Below are positions 35,056 through 43,749 of a stretch of DNA of 64,000 bases, in pieces. This DNA is from Streptomyces sp. NBC_01716 (lineage in GTDB: Bacteria > Actinomycetota > Actinomycetes > Streptomycetales > Streptomycetaceae). Location: positions 6,324,001 through 6,388,000 of the forward strand of contig NZ_CP109181.1 in NCBI RefSeq assembly GCF_036248275.1, written 5' to 3'. Positions within the stretch are counted from its first letter, which is position 1. The number at the start of each line of letters is the position of its first letter. The notes beneath the pieces were generated by a model. The model was not told the origin of the DNA. It searched no databases and saw only the letters and a list, made by a program, of their open reading frames with translations. The translations under genes were made by a program, and so were the position numbers.

Positions 35056-36309
35056 CTACCCGGCGGCCGTTCGCCCGGTGAGGGGTGCCTGCTGCAAGGG
35101 AACCGGCTTGCGGGCCAGGCGAGTTGGACGGGGCGCGGACCCATTTTCGCCCGTGGCTTCCGCTTGTGCGGGTTCCGTGATCGATTCGGGCTCTTCGTCC
35201 CCCGCCGTGGCATGCCAGGTGTCCATCGGTACGTCCCTGGGCACGTCGCGCGGCGCCTCCACCCGTGCCACGCCGCACGGCATCGTGCCTGTGGCGTACG
35301 GCAGTTGGAGCACCCCGTCCGGCGACCACAGCCCCGTCCCGGCCAACCAGCCATCCGGCGCCGCCTGTTGGTGCAGCCGCCGGCCCGACGGCCGCCATGT
35401 CCCCACCCACGTGCCGGCCGGCCCGTCGATCCGCAGCGCGACCGCGCAGCTCTCCGGCATCAGAACCTGCCCCGGCTGTACGGCGAACGGGGTGACCGTA
35501 CGGCCGGCCGGCCGCAGACACTCCGGGAAGCGCACCGGCCGCGCGCTGCCCAGCACGCCCCAGCCCAGCCGGTCGTGCCCCGGCGCGTCGGAGCGGATCA
35601 GCAGCAGACCGCTGTCGGCGTCGGCCAGCAGCAGCCGGTCGTTGCTGTCCTCCGTGATCTGGAGCAACGGGCTGACCTCGCCGCCCCGTTCCAGATCGAC
35701 GGCGACGGTCTTGACCAAACCGTCCAGTTCGCGGTCGAGGGCCAGCAGCCGCCCCGTACGGTCGAGCCAGACACCGCCCGTGCAGCGTCCCCGCACGGTC
35801 GTGACCGGTTCCGGGCCGAACGCGCCGCCCGCCACCAGCCAGAGTGTGGTGCCGTGTTCGCCGGGGGCCAGGGCATAGGCGCGTCTGCCGTCGGGCGACG
35901 GCGGCAGCAGCGTCAGCCGGGCGCATTCGACGGCGCCCAGGGGCAGTTCACCCGTGCCGGGGCCGGTCGGATAAAGCAGCGAGAACGCCTGCCGGTCCGC
36001 GACCTGACGGTGAATCAGCACCCGTCCGTCGGTCAGCGGCAGCACCTCGGCGTCGGGCTCCTCGGGCTGGTCGAGCGGGAGCGGTACGGCGTACGGCTCG
36101 GGCCCGTCCAGCGTCCACCGCTCCGGGAACCACGCCGCACCGGCGCCGTCTCCCCCCTCGCCCTCGTTCGGAGAAGGGCCGGCGCCCGCCTCCGTACCGA
36201 GGGTCAGCCGCGCCGCGTAGGAACCGTCCGCCGCGATCACGAATCCCGCGCGCGGGGCGGCCCGGTCCGGCACGGCGCTCTCCACGCTCTCCATCACACA
36301 GGCTGTCAT
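35056..36309 (-). CDS. Beta-propeller-like conserved hypothetical protein
   Basis: 417 residues with repeated beta-rich units of the type DGRVLIHRQ, DRTGRLLALDRE, DADSGLLLI and SPDGVLQLPY, as in WD40/YVTN-type propellers. There is no signal peptide, transmembrane helix or catalytic motif, and the C-terminal ~50 residues are low-complexity. GGAGGTGA lies seven bases before ATG 36309. Cytoplasmic location is inferred. Function unknown. Confidence 0.7.
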   Translation of the reverse strand: MTACVMESVESAVPDRAAPRAGFVIAADGSYAARLTLGTEAGAGPSPNEGEGGDGAGAAWFPERWTLDGPEPYAVPLPLDQPEEPDAEVLPLTDGRVLIHRQVADRQAFSLLYPTGPGTGELPLGAVECARLTLLPPSPDGRRAYALAPGEHGTTLWLVAGGAFGPEPVTTVRGRCTGGVWLDRTGRLLALDRELDGLVKTVAVDLERGGEVSPLLQITEDSNDRLLLADADSGLLLIRSDAPGHDRLGWGVLGSARPVRFPECLRPAGRTVTPFAVQPGQVLMPESCAVALRIDGPAGTWVGTWRPSGRRLHQQAAPDGWLAGTGLWSPDGVLQLPYATGTMPCGVARVEAPRDVPRDVPMDTWHATAGDEEPESITEPAQAEATGENGSAPRPTRLARKPVPLQQAPLTGRTAAG

Positions 36310-36508
36310 CGCTCAGTCACCTCCGGCGACGACGCTAGGTTCGCACTCGCTGCCGAACAACACGGGACAACCCGCTTCACACATAAGGGTGGCCGGTCGA
36401 GGGTTCGGCTGAGAGGGAGGGGGTGGGTGTGCTGAGGGGAGAGGGCACCCTCGGCGTACGGCCCGGCCCCGGCGGTGGGACCCGCCTGACCGTCGGCCCC
36501 GATCCGTC

Positions 36509-38314
36509 TCAGTGGCGCGCGGGAAGAGTGATGCCGTAAGCCCTCATCTTCCGGTAGATCGTCGTACGGGAGATGCCGAGCCGCTGCGCCGCCAGTAGTT
36601 TGTTGCCGTCCACCTCCAGCAATGCCTGGACCAGGGTGTCGCGCTCGGACGCTTCCCAGGCGCTCAGGGACCGGCTGCCCGGACTGTGCAGAGACGGCGG
36701 CAGGTCGCGGAGCTCGATCCGGTACGTGCGGCGGCCCGCGGCGGCCTCGCACAGGGCGAGACTCAATTGGCGGATGTTGCCCGGCCAGTCGTGCCGGCGC
36801 AGCAGAGGCAGCACCTCCGGTGCGCACTCGACGCCCGCGCCCATGCGTCGCAGCAGACAGTCGACCAGGGCCGGGAGGTCCGCGAGACGGTGCCGCAGGG
36901 CGGGTACCGTCGCCGCTTCGACGAAACAGCGTCTCAAGGGCTCCGGTACGCCAGGTGCGCCGTGGAGCGTGCCCACGATCCATGTGCCCTGTGCCGCCGC
37001 CGCTTCCAGCGCCCGGGCGACGGCGGGCCCCTGCTCGGGGGTCACGGCGTCGACGTTCCGCAGGACCAGGGCGCGTCCCGGCCCTGTCGGCGCCGCGCGC
37101 AGGGCGGCCGGCAGGTCGGTCTCGGCGTCGGTGGCCCGAGGGTCCATGGCATCCACGATCACGGGCGCGGAGGCCGCCCCGGTAAGCGCGTGCGTGGCCC
37201 CGACCAGCGCGGATTTCCCTGTTCCGCTCTCGCCGTGGAGCAGGAGCGGCGTTCCTTCGCGGGCGCAGCGGGACACCGTACGGGAGACGGTGTTCCATGC
37301 CGGGTCCGTCCCGGCCAGGCCCGGCAGCGGCCACGGCCGGGTCGCGACCTGCTCCTGACGGGAGCCGGAGCCGTTACGGGGGTGGCCCTGGTCGGAGGGG
37401 CGGTCCGCGAAGGCCAGTTCCAGCAGGTACCCGGCCGCGCCCGCGGAACTGTCGACCTGGCGGCACCGCATCAGCACCGTCTCTCCGCCGGTCAGCTGCA
37501 CCTGCTTGCGGGTGCGCGGCGCGTGCCCCAGTTCGGCGGCGGCCTCGTGCAGCAGCCGGTGGTCGTCGCCGGTGAGTCTCGCCGATGCGGCGGAGTTGGC
37601 GAGCACGAGATCCTGGCCGAGGCAGAGCACCGGCCGGTCGCCGTAGTGGGTCACCTGCTGGAACGCTTCCAGCAGGGCGCGCTGGTGCGAGGTGCTGAAC
37701 TCGTACATCATGCGCTCGATGTCGCTGACGGCCTCCTGCACCAGGGCTGTCATGAGAGTGCGCGCCGGGCCGTTCCAGCACGTCAGGTTCATGGCTCCCT
37801 CGACTCGTCCGGTGACCGAGTTACGGATCGGGGCAGCCGCGCAGGAGACGTTCTGCAGGCGTTCGTTGAAGTGCTCGGTGCCGAGGACCACGTTGGGCCT
37901 GCGCTCCTCCAGCGCGACCCCGATGCCGTTCGTGCCGACGAACTGTTCGGCGTAGTTGAAGCCGGGCGCCAGGTGGACCCGGTCCAGGTGCGCCGACAGC
38001 CGCTTCTCCCCGACGCGGCGATCGCGTACCCACCCTTTTCGGTCCGTCACGATCACACAGGCGTCCGAACCCGCCAGCGCCTGTTCCAGACGGTCAAGGA
38101 CCGGCGTGGCGGCGCGGACCAAGCGGCTCTCCCGGTCGTAGTCCGGCTGGTAGGGGACGACCACCTCGTCCGTGCCGACCCCCAGGTATTTGGAACGCTG
38201 CCAGGAGTTTCGGATGCCCTCGGGCACGATCGCCGCAGGCGGTTCCGCGTTCGTGAGGAAGTGCAGGCGTGCTCGCGCGATGGTCCGGTCCCGCTCCGTG
38301 CTGTCACTGAGCAT
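36509..38314 (-). CDS. AcoR/MimR-type GAF-AAA-Fis transcriptional activator
   Basis: 601 residues. A GAF sensor (~80-190, with FVGTNGIGVALEERRPNVV) and a weak PAS-like section (~215-300) precede an AAA+ domain with Walker A GESGTGKS (361-368). A Fis-type HTH ends the protein (LLAAQRLGISRTTIYRKM). The sigma-54 contact loop GAFTGA is absent and Walker B is degenerate, consistent with an actinobacterial activator working without sigma-54. Relatives control acetoin/butanediol and di-iron monooxygenase (mim) operons. It faces the SDR-amidohydrolase-DUF59-ADH operon, its probable target. GGAG precedes ATG 38314. Confidence 0.88.
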   Translation of the reverse strand: MLSDSTERDRTIARARLHFLTNAEPPAAIVPEGIRNSWQRSKYLGVGTDEVVVPYQPDYDRESRLVRAATPVLDRLEQALAGSDACVIVTDRKGWVRDRRVGEKRLSAHLDRVHLAPGFNYAEQFVGTNGIGVALEERRPNVVLGTEHFNERLQNVSCAAAPIRNSVTGRVEGAMNLTCWNGPARTLMTALVQEAVSDIERMMYEFSTSHQRALLEAFQQVTHYGDRPVLCLGQDLVLANSAASARLTGDDHRLLHEAAAELGHAPRTRKQVQLTGGETVLMRCRQVDSSAGAAGYLLELAFADRPSDQGHPRNGSGSRQEQVATRPWPLPGLAGTDPAWNTVSRTVSRCAREGTPLLLHGESGTGKSALVGATHALTGAASAPVIVDAMDPRATDAETDLPAALRAAPTGPGRALVLRNVDAVTPEQGPAVARALEAAAAQGTWIVGTLHGAPGVPEPLRRCFVEAATVPALRHRLADLPALVDCLLRRMGAGVECAPEVLPLLRRHDWPGNIRQLSLALCEAAAGRRTYRIELRDLPPSLHSPGSRSLSAWEASERDTLVQALLEVDGNKLLAAQRLGISRTTIYRKMRAYGITLPARH

Positions 38315-38364
38315 GGCGTCTCCGATGAGCGTGTTTCCGCCATATTACGAACATGTTTGCGCCT

Positions 38365-38387
38365 GTCAATGGTTAGTTCGCCATGAC
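38365..38387. promoter_or_regulatory. Imperfect inverted repeat, possible activator site
   Basis: GTCAATGG (38365-38372) and CCATGAC (38381-38387) are inverted copies with one extra base. They lie in the 218-base divergent region between activator and operon. A smaller palindrome AACATGTT sits at 38350-38357. Either could bind the activator. Confidence 0.35.
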
Positions 38388-38532
38388 TGTCCCGTGCGTT
38401 TCCCGTGCCCTGATTCGGAGCCGGGCCCGGTGTGTTCCACATTGAAAAACTCGACGGCACCCCCAGCCCCCACGGTGATGGGCAGCGCCGCACGAAGGGT
38501 GTGGCCGCTTACCGTCGAGCACAGGAGCACCC

Positions 38533-39327
38533 ATGACTTCCGCCGATAACGCAACCCGTACCGCGATCGTCACCGGCGCAGCCCGTGGCATCGGCCGCGG
38601 CATCGCGGAGCGGCTGGCCGAGGACGGACTCGATGTGGCCGTCGCCGACCTCCCCGGTATGAGCGAGGAGCTGAGCGAGGTGGCGGCCGGAATCGAGAAG
38701 ACGGGCCGCCGGGCCCTCGCCGTACACGCCGATGTGACCAGCAAGGAACAGACCGACGCGCTCGTCGAAGAGGTGGCGGGCCGCTTCGGCAGGGTCGACG
38801 TCTATGTGGCCAACGCCGGTATCGCCAGGGTCACCCCGCTGCTGGACACCGGGCTCGACGAGTTCGAGCAGATCATGGCCGTCAACCTGCGCGGTGTCTT
38901 CCTCTCCTACCAGGCCGCGGCGCGCCAGATGATCGCCCAGGGCGGCGGCGGAAAGATCATCGGCGCCGCTTCGATCGTCGCGTACCGCCCGTTCGCGCTG
39001 CTCGGTGCCTACTCGGCGTCGAAATGGGGCGTACGTGGTCTGACCCAGGCCGCGGCGATGGAGTGGGCGCGGCACGGCATCACCGTCAACGCGTACTGCC
39101 CGGGAATCGTCGGCACCGACATGTGGGACCTGATCGACGAGCGGCTGGCGGAGGCCGAGGGCCTTGAGAAGGGCCGGGCCATCAAGAAGTACGCGGAGGC
39201 GATCGCGCTCGGCCGGGTGGAGGAGCCCGCGGATGTCGCGTCCTTCGTCTCGTATCTGGCCTCGCGGGACTCGGACTACATGACCGGCCAGTCCGTCATG
39301 ATCGACGGCGGAATCCAGTTCTCCTGA
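38533..39327 (+). CDS. Acetoin/diol-type short-chain dehydrogenase
   Basis: A 264-residue classical SDR: TGAARGIGRG (~14-23), NAGIA (~95), catalytic Ser in AASIV and Tyr/Lys in YSASK (~160-164), and a C-terminal GQSVMIDGGIQFS. The overall sequence resembles diacetyl/acetoin reductases and 2,3-butanediol dehydrogenases, so a small keto/diol substrate is likely. AGGAG precedes ATG 38533. First gene of the operon. Confidence 0.9.
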   Translation: MTSADNATRTAIVTGAARGIGRGIAERLAEDGLDVAVADLPGMSEELSEVAAGIEKTGRRALAVHADVTSKEQTDALVEEVAGRFGRVDVYVANAGIARVTPLLDTGLDEFEQIMAVNLRGVFLSYQAAARQMIAQGGGGKIIGAASIVAYRPFALLGAYSASKWGVRGLTQAAAMEWARHGITVNAYCPGIVGTDMWDLIDERLAEAEGLEKGRAIKKYAEAIALGRVEEPADVASFVSYLASRDSDYMTGQSVMIDGGIQFS

Positions 39328-39382
39328 CACGGGGAGTCGAGCGCCCACTCGGTCAGCCGGCCATCGCGAACTGAGGAGAGAG

Positions 39383-40381
39383 ATGTATTCCAAGGACGGC
39401 GAGAACTACTTCATCGTGGACGCGCACGTCGCGCTCTGGGACGCGCGCCCCGAGAACCAGCTCAACATTCACGGCAAGCAGTTCATCGACTGCTTCTACG
39501 ACTACCACCGCAACCTGAGCCCGGAATCGGAACTGTGGCCGTACGAGGAGTACCTCTACTACGGCGGCGAGCGCCTGATGAAGGACCTGTTCACCGACGG
39601 TCATGTCGATCACGCCATCTTTCAGCCGGCCCGGCTCGGGGCGTTCTACCGCAACGGCTTCGGGCAGACGGAGGAGGCGTTCGCGCTCGCGTCGAAGCAT
39701 CCGGACAAGCTGACGTACAACCACTGCTGGGACCCTCGGTTCGAGCAGGCCGGGCTGGACCAGCTGCGGCGTGACGCCGAGCGCTTCCAGCTCAAGGGCG
39801 TCAAGCTCTACACCGCCGAGTGGAAAGGCGACAGCCGCGGCTACAAGCTGGACGACCCCTGGTCGTACCGCTACCTGGAGGCCGCGCAGGAACTGGGCAT
39901 CAAGAACATCCACATCCACAAGGGGCCGACGATCCGGCCGCTGGACCGGGACGCGTTCGATGTCGCGGACGTGGACAAGGTGGCGACCGACTTCACGGAG
40001 CTGAACTTCGTGGTCGAGCACTGTGGCCTGCCCCGCCTTGAGGACTTCTGCTGGATCGCCACTCAGGAGCCCAATGTGCACGCCGGTCTCGCCGTGGGGA
40101 TGCCCTTCATCCACAGTCGGCCGCGGTACTTCGCGCAGATCATCGGCGAACTGCTGTACTGGCTGGACGAGGACCGCATCCAGTTCTCCAGCGACTACGC
40201 GCTGTGGACGCCGCGGTGGCTGATCGAGCGGTTCGTCGACTTCCAGATTCCCGAGGACATGACCGAGTACGCGCCAATCACCCTGGCGCAGAAGAAGAAG
40301 ATCCTCGGGCTGAACGCGGCGGCCATGTACGGGATCGAGGTGCCTGCCGGGCTGGGCGTCGCCGAACCGGTGGTGGCCTGA
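39383..40381 (+). CDS. Amidohydrolase-family protein of di-iron monooxygenase loci
   Basis: A 332-residue TIM-barrel metal hydrolase (amidohydrolase_2 type): N-terminal VDAHVALWDA, central GVKLYTAEWKGDSRGYKLD and NIHIHKGPTI, VVEHCGLPRLEDFCW, and C-terminal FSSDYALWTP with the metal-binding Asp. The sequence strongly recalls the amidohydrolase encoded beside propane/phenol di-iron monooxygenases (prm/mim operons). The usual HxH start reads H-V-A here (DAHVALWD), so one metal ligand is missing or displaced. Ribosome site GAGGAGAG precedes ATG 39383. Confidence 0.87.
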   Translation: MYSKDGENYFIVDAHVALWDARPENQLNIHGKQFIDCFYDYHRNLSPESELWPYEEYLYYGGERLMKDLFTDGHVDHAIFQPARLGAFYRNGFGQTEEAFALASKHPDKLTYNHCWDPRFEQAGLDQLRRDAERFQLKGVKLYTAEWKGDSRGYKLDDPWSYRYLEAAQELGIKNIHIHKGPTIRPLDRDAFDVADVDKVATDFTELNFVVEHCGLPRLEDFCWIATQEPNVHAGLAVGMPFIHSRPRYFAQIIGELLYWLDEDRIQFSSDYALWTPRWLIERFVDFQIPEDMTEYAPITLAQKKKILGLNAAAMYGIEVPAGLGVAEPVVA

Positions 40382-40382
40382 G

Positions 40383-41138
40383 ATGTCCGCCGGCTCACGG
40401 GAACGGTCCGCTCGCGCGGCGCTTGACACGGTCTTCGACCCGGAGTTGGACGAGCCGATCACCGACCTCGGCTTCGTCCGCTCCGTGACGGTCTCGGGCA
40501 GTCGGGTGACAGTCCACCTGCGCTTGCCCACGTCCTTCTGTTCCCCGAACTTCGCCTACCTCATGGCCTCGGACGCCAAGGATGCCCTGACGGCTCTCCC
40601 GGGCGCGGAGGAGGTCGTCGTGCTGCTCGACGACCACCACGACTCCGAGCTGATCAACCACGGCCTCGCGGCCGACGCCGGCTACCGGGGCACCTTCGGC
40701 ACCGAGGCCGAGGACGGCCTGGAGGAGCTGCGGGAGACCTTCCGCCGCAAGGCACACACCGCGGCGATGGAGCGGGCGCTGACCTCTGTGCTGCGCCGGC
40801 GCCCCGATGTCGAAGAGGAGCGGTTGCACGACGTCGTACTCGGCGACCTGCCCGACGAGCCGGGGACCCGCGCCCTGCTGCGCCGCCGGGCCGCCCTCGG
40901 CCTGGGCACGGCGCCCGCCGACCCCGTCCTCGTGGACGAGCACGGACGCCGCTTCCCGCCGGGGGAGATCCCGTTGCGCCTGCGGTTCGCCCGCGCCGTG
41001 CGGATCTCGATCGAAGGGAACGCGCACTTCTGCCGAGGTCTGCTGCGCACCCGCTACCCCGAATCCGTGACCGACCAGACCCCCCGCGCGTGGGACTCCG
41101 CACCCGCCGCGTCCCCCGCGAAGGAGCACATCTCATGA
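40383..41138 (+). CDS. DUF59/MIP18-type iron-sulfur assembly protein with C-terminal extension
   Basis: 251 residues. The first ~95 form a DUF59 domain (FDPELDEPITDLGFVRSV and FCSPNFAYLMASDAKDAL, with the conserved Cys). The remainder is a family-specific region (DAGYRGTFGTEAEDGLEEL) seen in proteins next to di-iron monooxygenases. It starts one base after the amidohydrolase stop and overlaps the ADH start (ATGA). It probably helps metal loading of an operon enzyme. Confidence 0.85.
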   Translation: MSAGSRERSARAALDTVFDPELDEPITDLGFVRSVTVSGSRVTVHLRLPTSFCSPNFAYLMASDAKDALTALPGAEEVVVLLDDHHDSELINHGLAADAGYRGTFGTEAEDGLEELRETFRRKAHTAAMERALTSVLRRRPDVEEERLHDVVLGDLPDEPGTRALLRRRAALGLGTAPADPVLVDEHGRRFPPGEIPLRLRFARAVRISIEGNAHFCRGLLRTRYPESVTDQTPRAWDSAPAASPAKEHIS

Positions 41139-42160
41139 AGGCAGTCCAGGTGGTGGGCTACCACCGGAGCCTCGACATGACCGACATCCCTGCCCCCGAG
41201 GTCACCGGCCCGCACGACGTGATCGTCAGGATCGGCGGAGCGGGGGTGTGCCGTACCGACCTCCACATCCTGGAGGGCCAGTGGGCGCAGAAGTCGGGAG
41301 TGGCGCTGCCGTACACCATCGGGCACGAGAACGCCGGATGGGTCCACGCGGTCGGCAGTGCCGTCACCAATGTCGCCGAGGGCGACAAGGTCATCGTCCA
41401 CCCGCTGATCACCTGCGGCCTGTGCCCGGCCTGCCGCCGGGGCGACGACGTCCACTGCGCGCAGAGCCTCTTCCCCGGCATCGACACCGCCGGCGGCTAC
41501 GCCGAGTACCTGAAGACCTCCGCCCGCAGCGTCGTCCCCCTCGACGACTCCCTCGAACCGTCCGACGTCGCCGCCCTCGCCGACGCCGGCCTGACCGCCT
41601 ACCACGCCGCGGCCAAGGCGGCCCGGAGGCTACGACCGGGCGACACCTGCGTCGTCATCGGCGCGGGCGGACTGGGCCACATCGGCGTCCAGGTGCTCAA
41701 GGCCCTCACGGCCGCCGAGATCGTCGTCGTCGACCGCAACCCCGAAGCGGTGAAACTGGCCGAGTCCATCGGTGCCGACCGCGGTGTCGTCGCCGACGGT
41801 GGCCACGTCGACCAGGTGCTGGAACTCACCGGCGGTCATGGTGCCGAGACAGTGGTCGACTTCGTCGGCGAGGGAGGCGCGACCGGGGACGGTGTACGCA
41901 TGCTCCGCCGAGCGGGCGACTACCACGTCGTCGGGTACGGCGAGAACATCGACATACCGACCATCGACATCATCTCCGCCGAGATCAACTTCATCGGCAA
42001 CCTCGTCGGCTCCTACACCGACCTGTGCGAACTGATGGTGCTCGCCGCGCAGGGCCGCGTGCGCCTGCACACCACCAAGTATCCCCTCGACCGCTTCCAG
42101 GACGCCCTGGACGATCTCGGGAGCGGCCGGATCCGGGGCCGGGCGATCCTCACCCCGTGA
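41135..42160 (+). CDS. Zinc-dependent NAD(P) alcohol dehydrogenase (MDR)
   Basis: 341 residues. Catalytic zinc ligands lie in GVCRTDLH and GHENAG; the structural zinc is held by the four-Cys lobe CGLCPACRRGDDVHC. The Rossmann motif is GAGGLGHIG (~182-190). It belongs with the alcohol dehydrogenases found in prm/mim operons, which oxidise 2-propanol or similar secondary/primary alcohols. ATG 41135 overlaps the DUF59 stop, with AAGGAG upstream. Confidence 0.92.
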   Translation: MKAVQVVGYHRSLDMTDIPAPEVTGPHDVIVRIGGAGVCRTDLHILEGQWAQKSGVALPYTIGHENAGWVHAVGSAVTNVAEGDKVIVHPLITCGLCPACRRGDDVHCAQSLFPGIDTAGGYAEYLKTSARSVVPLDDSLEPSDVAALADAGLTAYHAAAKAARRLRPGDTCVVIGAGGLGHIGVQVLKALTAAEIVVVDRNPEAVKLAESIGADRGVVADGGHVDQVLELTGGHGAETVVDFVGEGGATGDGVRMLRRAGDYHVVGYGENIDIPTIDIISAEINFIGNLVGSYTDLCELMVLAAQGRVRLHTTKYPLDRFQDALDDLGSGRIRGRAILTP

Positions 42161-42191
42161 CCCTTCCGAAGGGGGAGTGCCGGCGCGGCAT

Positions 42192-42230
42192 GTGCCGGGC
42201 CGGCACGTACCGCCGTAGCAAGTGCTACGG
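42192..42230. terminator. Tandem palindromes after the ADH gene
   Basis: GTGCCGG-G-CCGGCAC (42192-42206) and CCGTAGCA-AG-TGCTACGG (42213-42230) are perfect inverted repeats 30-70 bases past the ADH stop. They may terminate the operon or bind a regulator of the glycerol-dehydrogenase-like gene downstream. Confidence 0.45.
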
Positions 42231-42516
42231 CATCGGGGGAGTAGGAGAATAGGTGTAGCCATCTCGGATGGCCGATGCGCACGCGCCCCGCACGGAATGC
42301 GGCGGAACGAACGCGGCGGAACCCGGCCACGGAAGGACGGTGGCCGCGCGAGAAGCCCCGGATTCCCACGGTTCAACCGAAACGGTTTCGCGGGACGGTC
42401 CGGCACGGCAGGCGCGCGCGTCATGAGGAGAACACGGCGGCGGACAGCCGCCGACGGTTTCCGTCCCGTCTTGCGGACCGCATCGCTTCACAGTCGTACC
42501 CATATTGGGAGGAATC
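42231..42516. promoter_or_regulatory. Leader region of the glycerol-dehydrogenase-like gene
   Basis: A non-coding stretch, as far as I can see, between the palindromes and ATG 42517. It should contain the promoter. Only the GGAGGA ribosome site at its end can be pointed to. Confidence 0.4.
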
Positions 42517-43659
42517 ATGACGCGCGCACTCCGTACTGTCATCAGCCCCGGCCGGTATGTCCAGGGCAAGGGGGCGATACAACGGCTCGGCGAGTATCTG
42601 AAGCCCATCGGCTCGACCCCGCTGATCGTCACCGACGACCTGGTGTGGGGCCTGGTGGGCCACGACATCACCACTTCGCTGAGGGACGCGGGGCTTCCCC
42701 TCGTACGCGAGAAGTTCAACGGGGTCCCCAGTGCGCACGAGGTCGACAGACTGGCCGACGTCATCAAGGCGACCGGTTCCGATGTGGCGGTCGCGGTGGG
42801 CGGCGGCAGCGCCATCGACGCGGTGAAGGCGGCCGGCCATGTCGCCGGGATCCGCTGGGCCAACTGCCCGACCGTCGCCTCCACCGACGCGCCGTGCAGC
42901 GCGCTGTCCGTGATCTACACGGAGAACGGTGAGTTCGAGGAGTACCGCTTCTTCCCGCGCAACCCCGACCTCGTACTGGTCGACTCCCAGGTGGTCGCCA
43001 ACGCGCCGGTCTCGCTGCTGGTGGCAGGGGTGGGCGACGCCCTCGCCACCTGGCTGGAGGCGCGGGCCACAGCGCGGTCCAACTCGCAGACGATGGCCGG
43101 CGGCCTGCCCACCCTCACCGGCACCGCGCTCGCCCAGCTCAGCTGGGACGTGCTGTGGGGAAACGCGCTGCCCGCGATCGAGGCGGTCAAGGACCGGCAG
43201 GTCACGCCCGCCGTGGAGAAGGTCATCGAGGCCAACACCCTGCTGTCCGGCCTGGGCTTCGAGTCCGGTGGCCTGGCCGCCGCACACGCCATCCACAACG
43301 GCCTCACCGCGGTCCCGCAGACCCACGGCCTGGCACACGGGCAGAAGGTCAACCTCGGGTCGCTCACCCAGCTCGTCCTGGAAGGGGCGCCGACCAGCGA
43401 CATCCGCGAGTTCGTGGAGTTCACCACCCGGGTGGGTCTGCCCACCACCCTCACCGAGGTCGGGCTGAGCGTGGACGACGACACGGAGCTGCGGACGGTC
43501 GCCGAGGCGGCGACCGCGGAGGGCGAGACGATCCACTCCATGCCCTTCGAGGTCCACAGCGAGGACGTGGTCAGCGCGCTCAAGTCCATCGAACGCTTCG
43601 CCTCCCGGGTCCGCGAGGACGCGAGCCTGCCGGCACCGGTGCGCCATGAAGCGCACTGA
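42517..43659 (+). CDS. gldA: Glycerol-dehydrogenase-like iron/zinc alcohol dehydrogenase
   Basis: 380 residues of the GldA family. NAD-binding is by VGGGSAIDAVKA (~87-98). Metal ligands are Asp in GVGDALATW and two His in AAAHAIHNG and THGLAHGQ. The protein would oxidise glycerol to dihydroxyacetone or act on 1,2-diols. GGAGGA precedes ATG 42517. The following aquaglyceroporin gene supports a small polyol as substrate. Confidence 0.88.
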   Translation: MTRALRTVISPGRYVQGKGAIQRLGEYLKPIGSTPLIVTDDLVWGLVGHDITTSLRDAGLPLVREKFNGVPSAHEVDRLADVIKATGSDVAVAVGGGSAIDAVKAAGHVAGIRWANCPTVASTDAPCSALSVIYTENGEFEEYRFFPRNPDLVLVDSQVVANAPVSLLVAGVGDALATWLEARATARSNSQTMAGGLPTLTGTALAQLSWDVLWGNALPAIEAVKDRQVTPAVEKVIEANTLLSGLGFESGGLAAAHAIHNGLTAVPQTHGLAHGQKVNLGSLTQLVLEGAPTSDIREFVEFTTRVGLPTTLTEVGLSVDDDTELRTVAEAATAEGETIHSMPFEVHSEDVVSALKSIERFASRVREDASLPAPVRHEAH

Positions 43660-43749
43660 CCCGGCACCGGACGCCGGGAGAACACCGCGCCTGTCCGGCA
43701 CCGCCCGCCACACTCCCACCACCCTGCCCGCCGCCGAGGAGGCTGCCGT

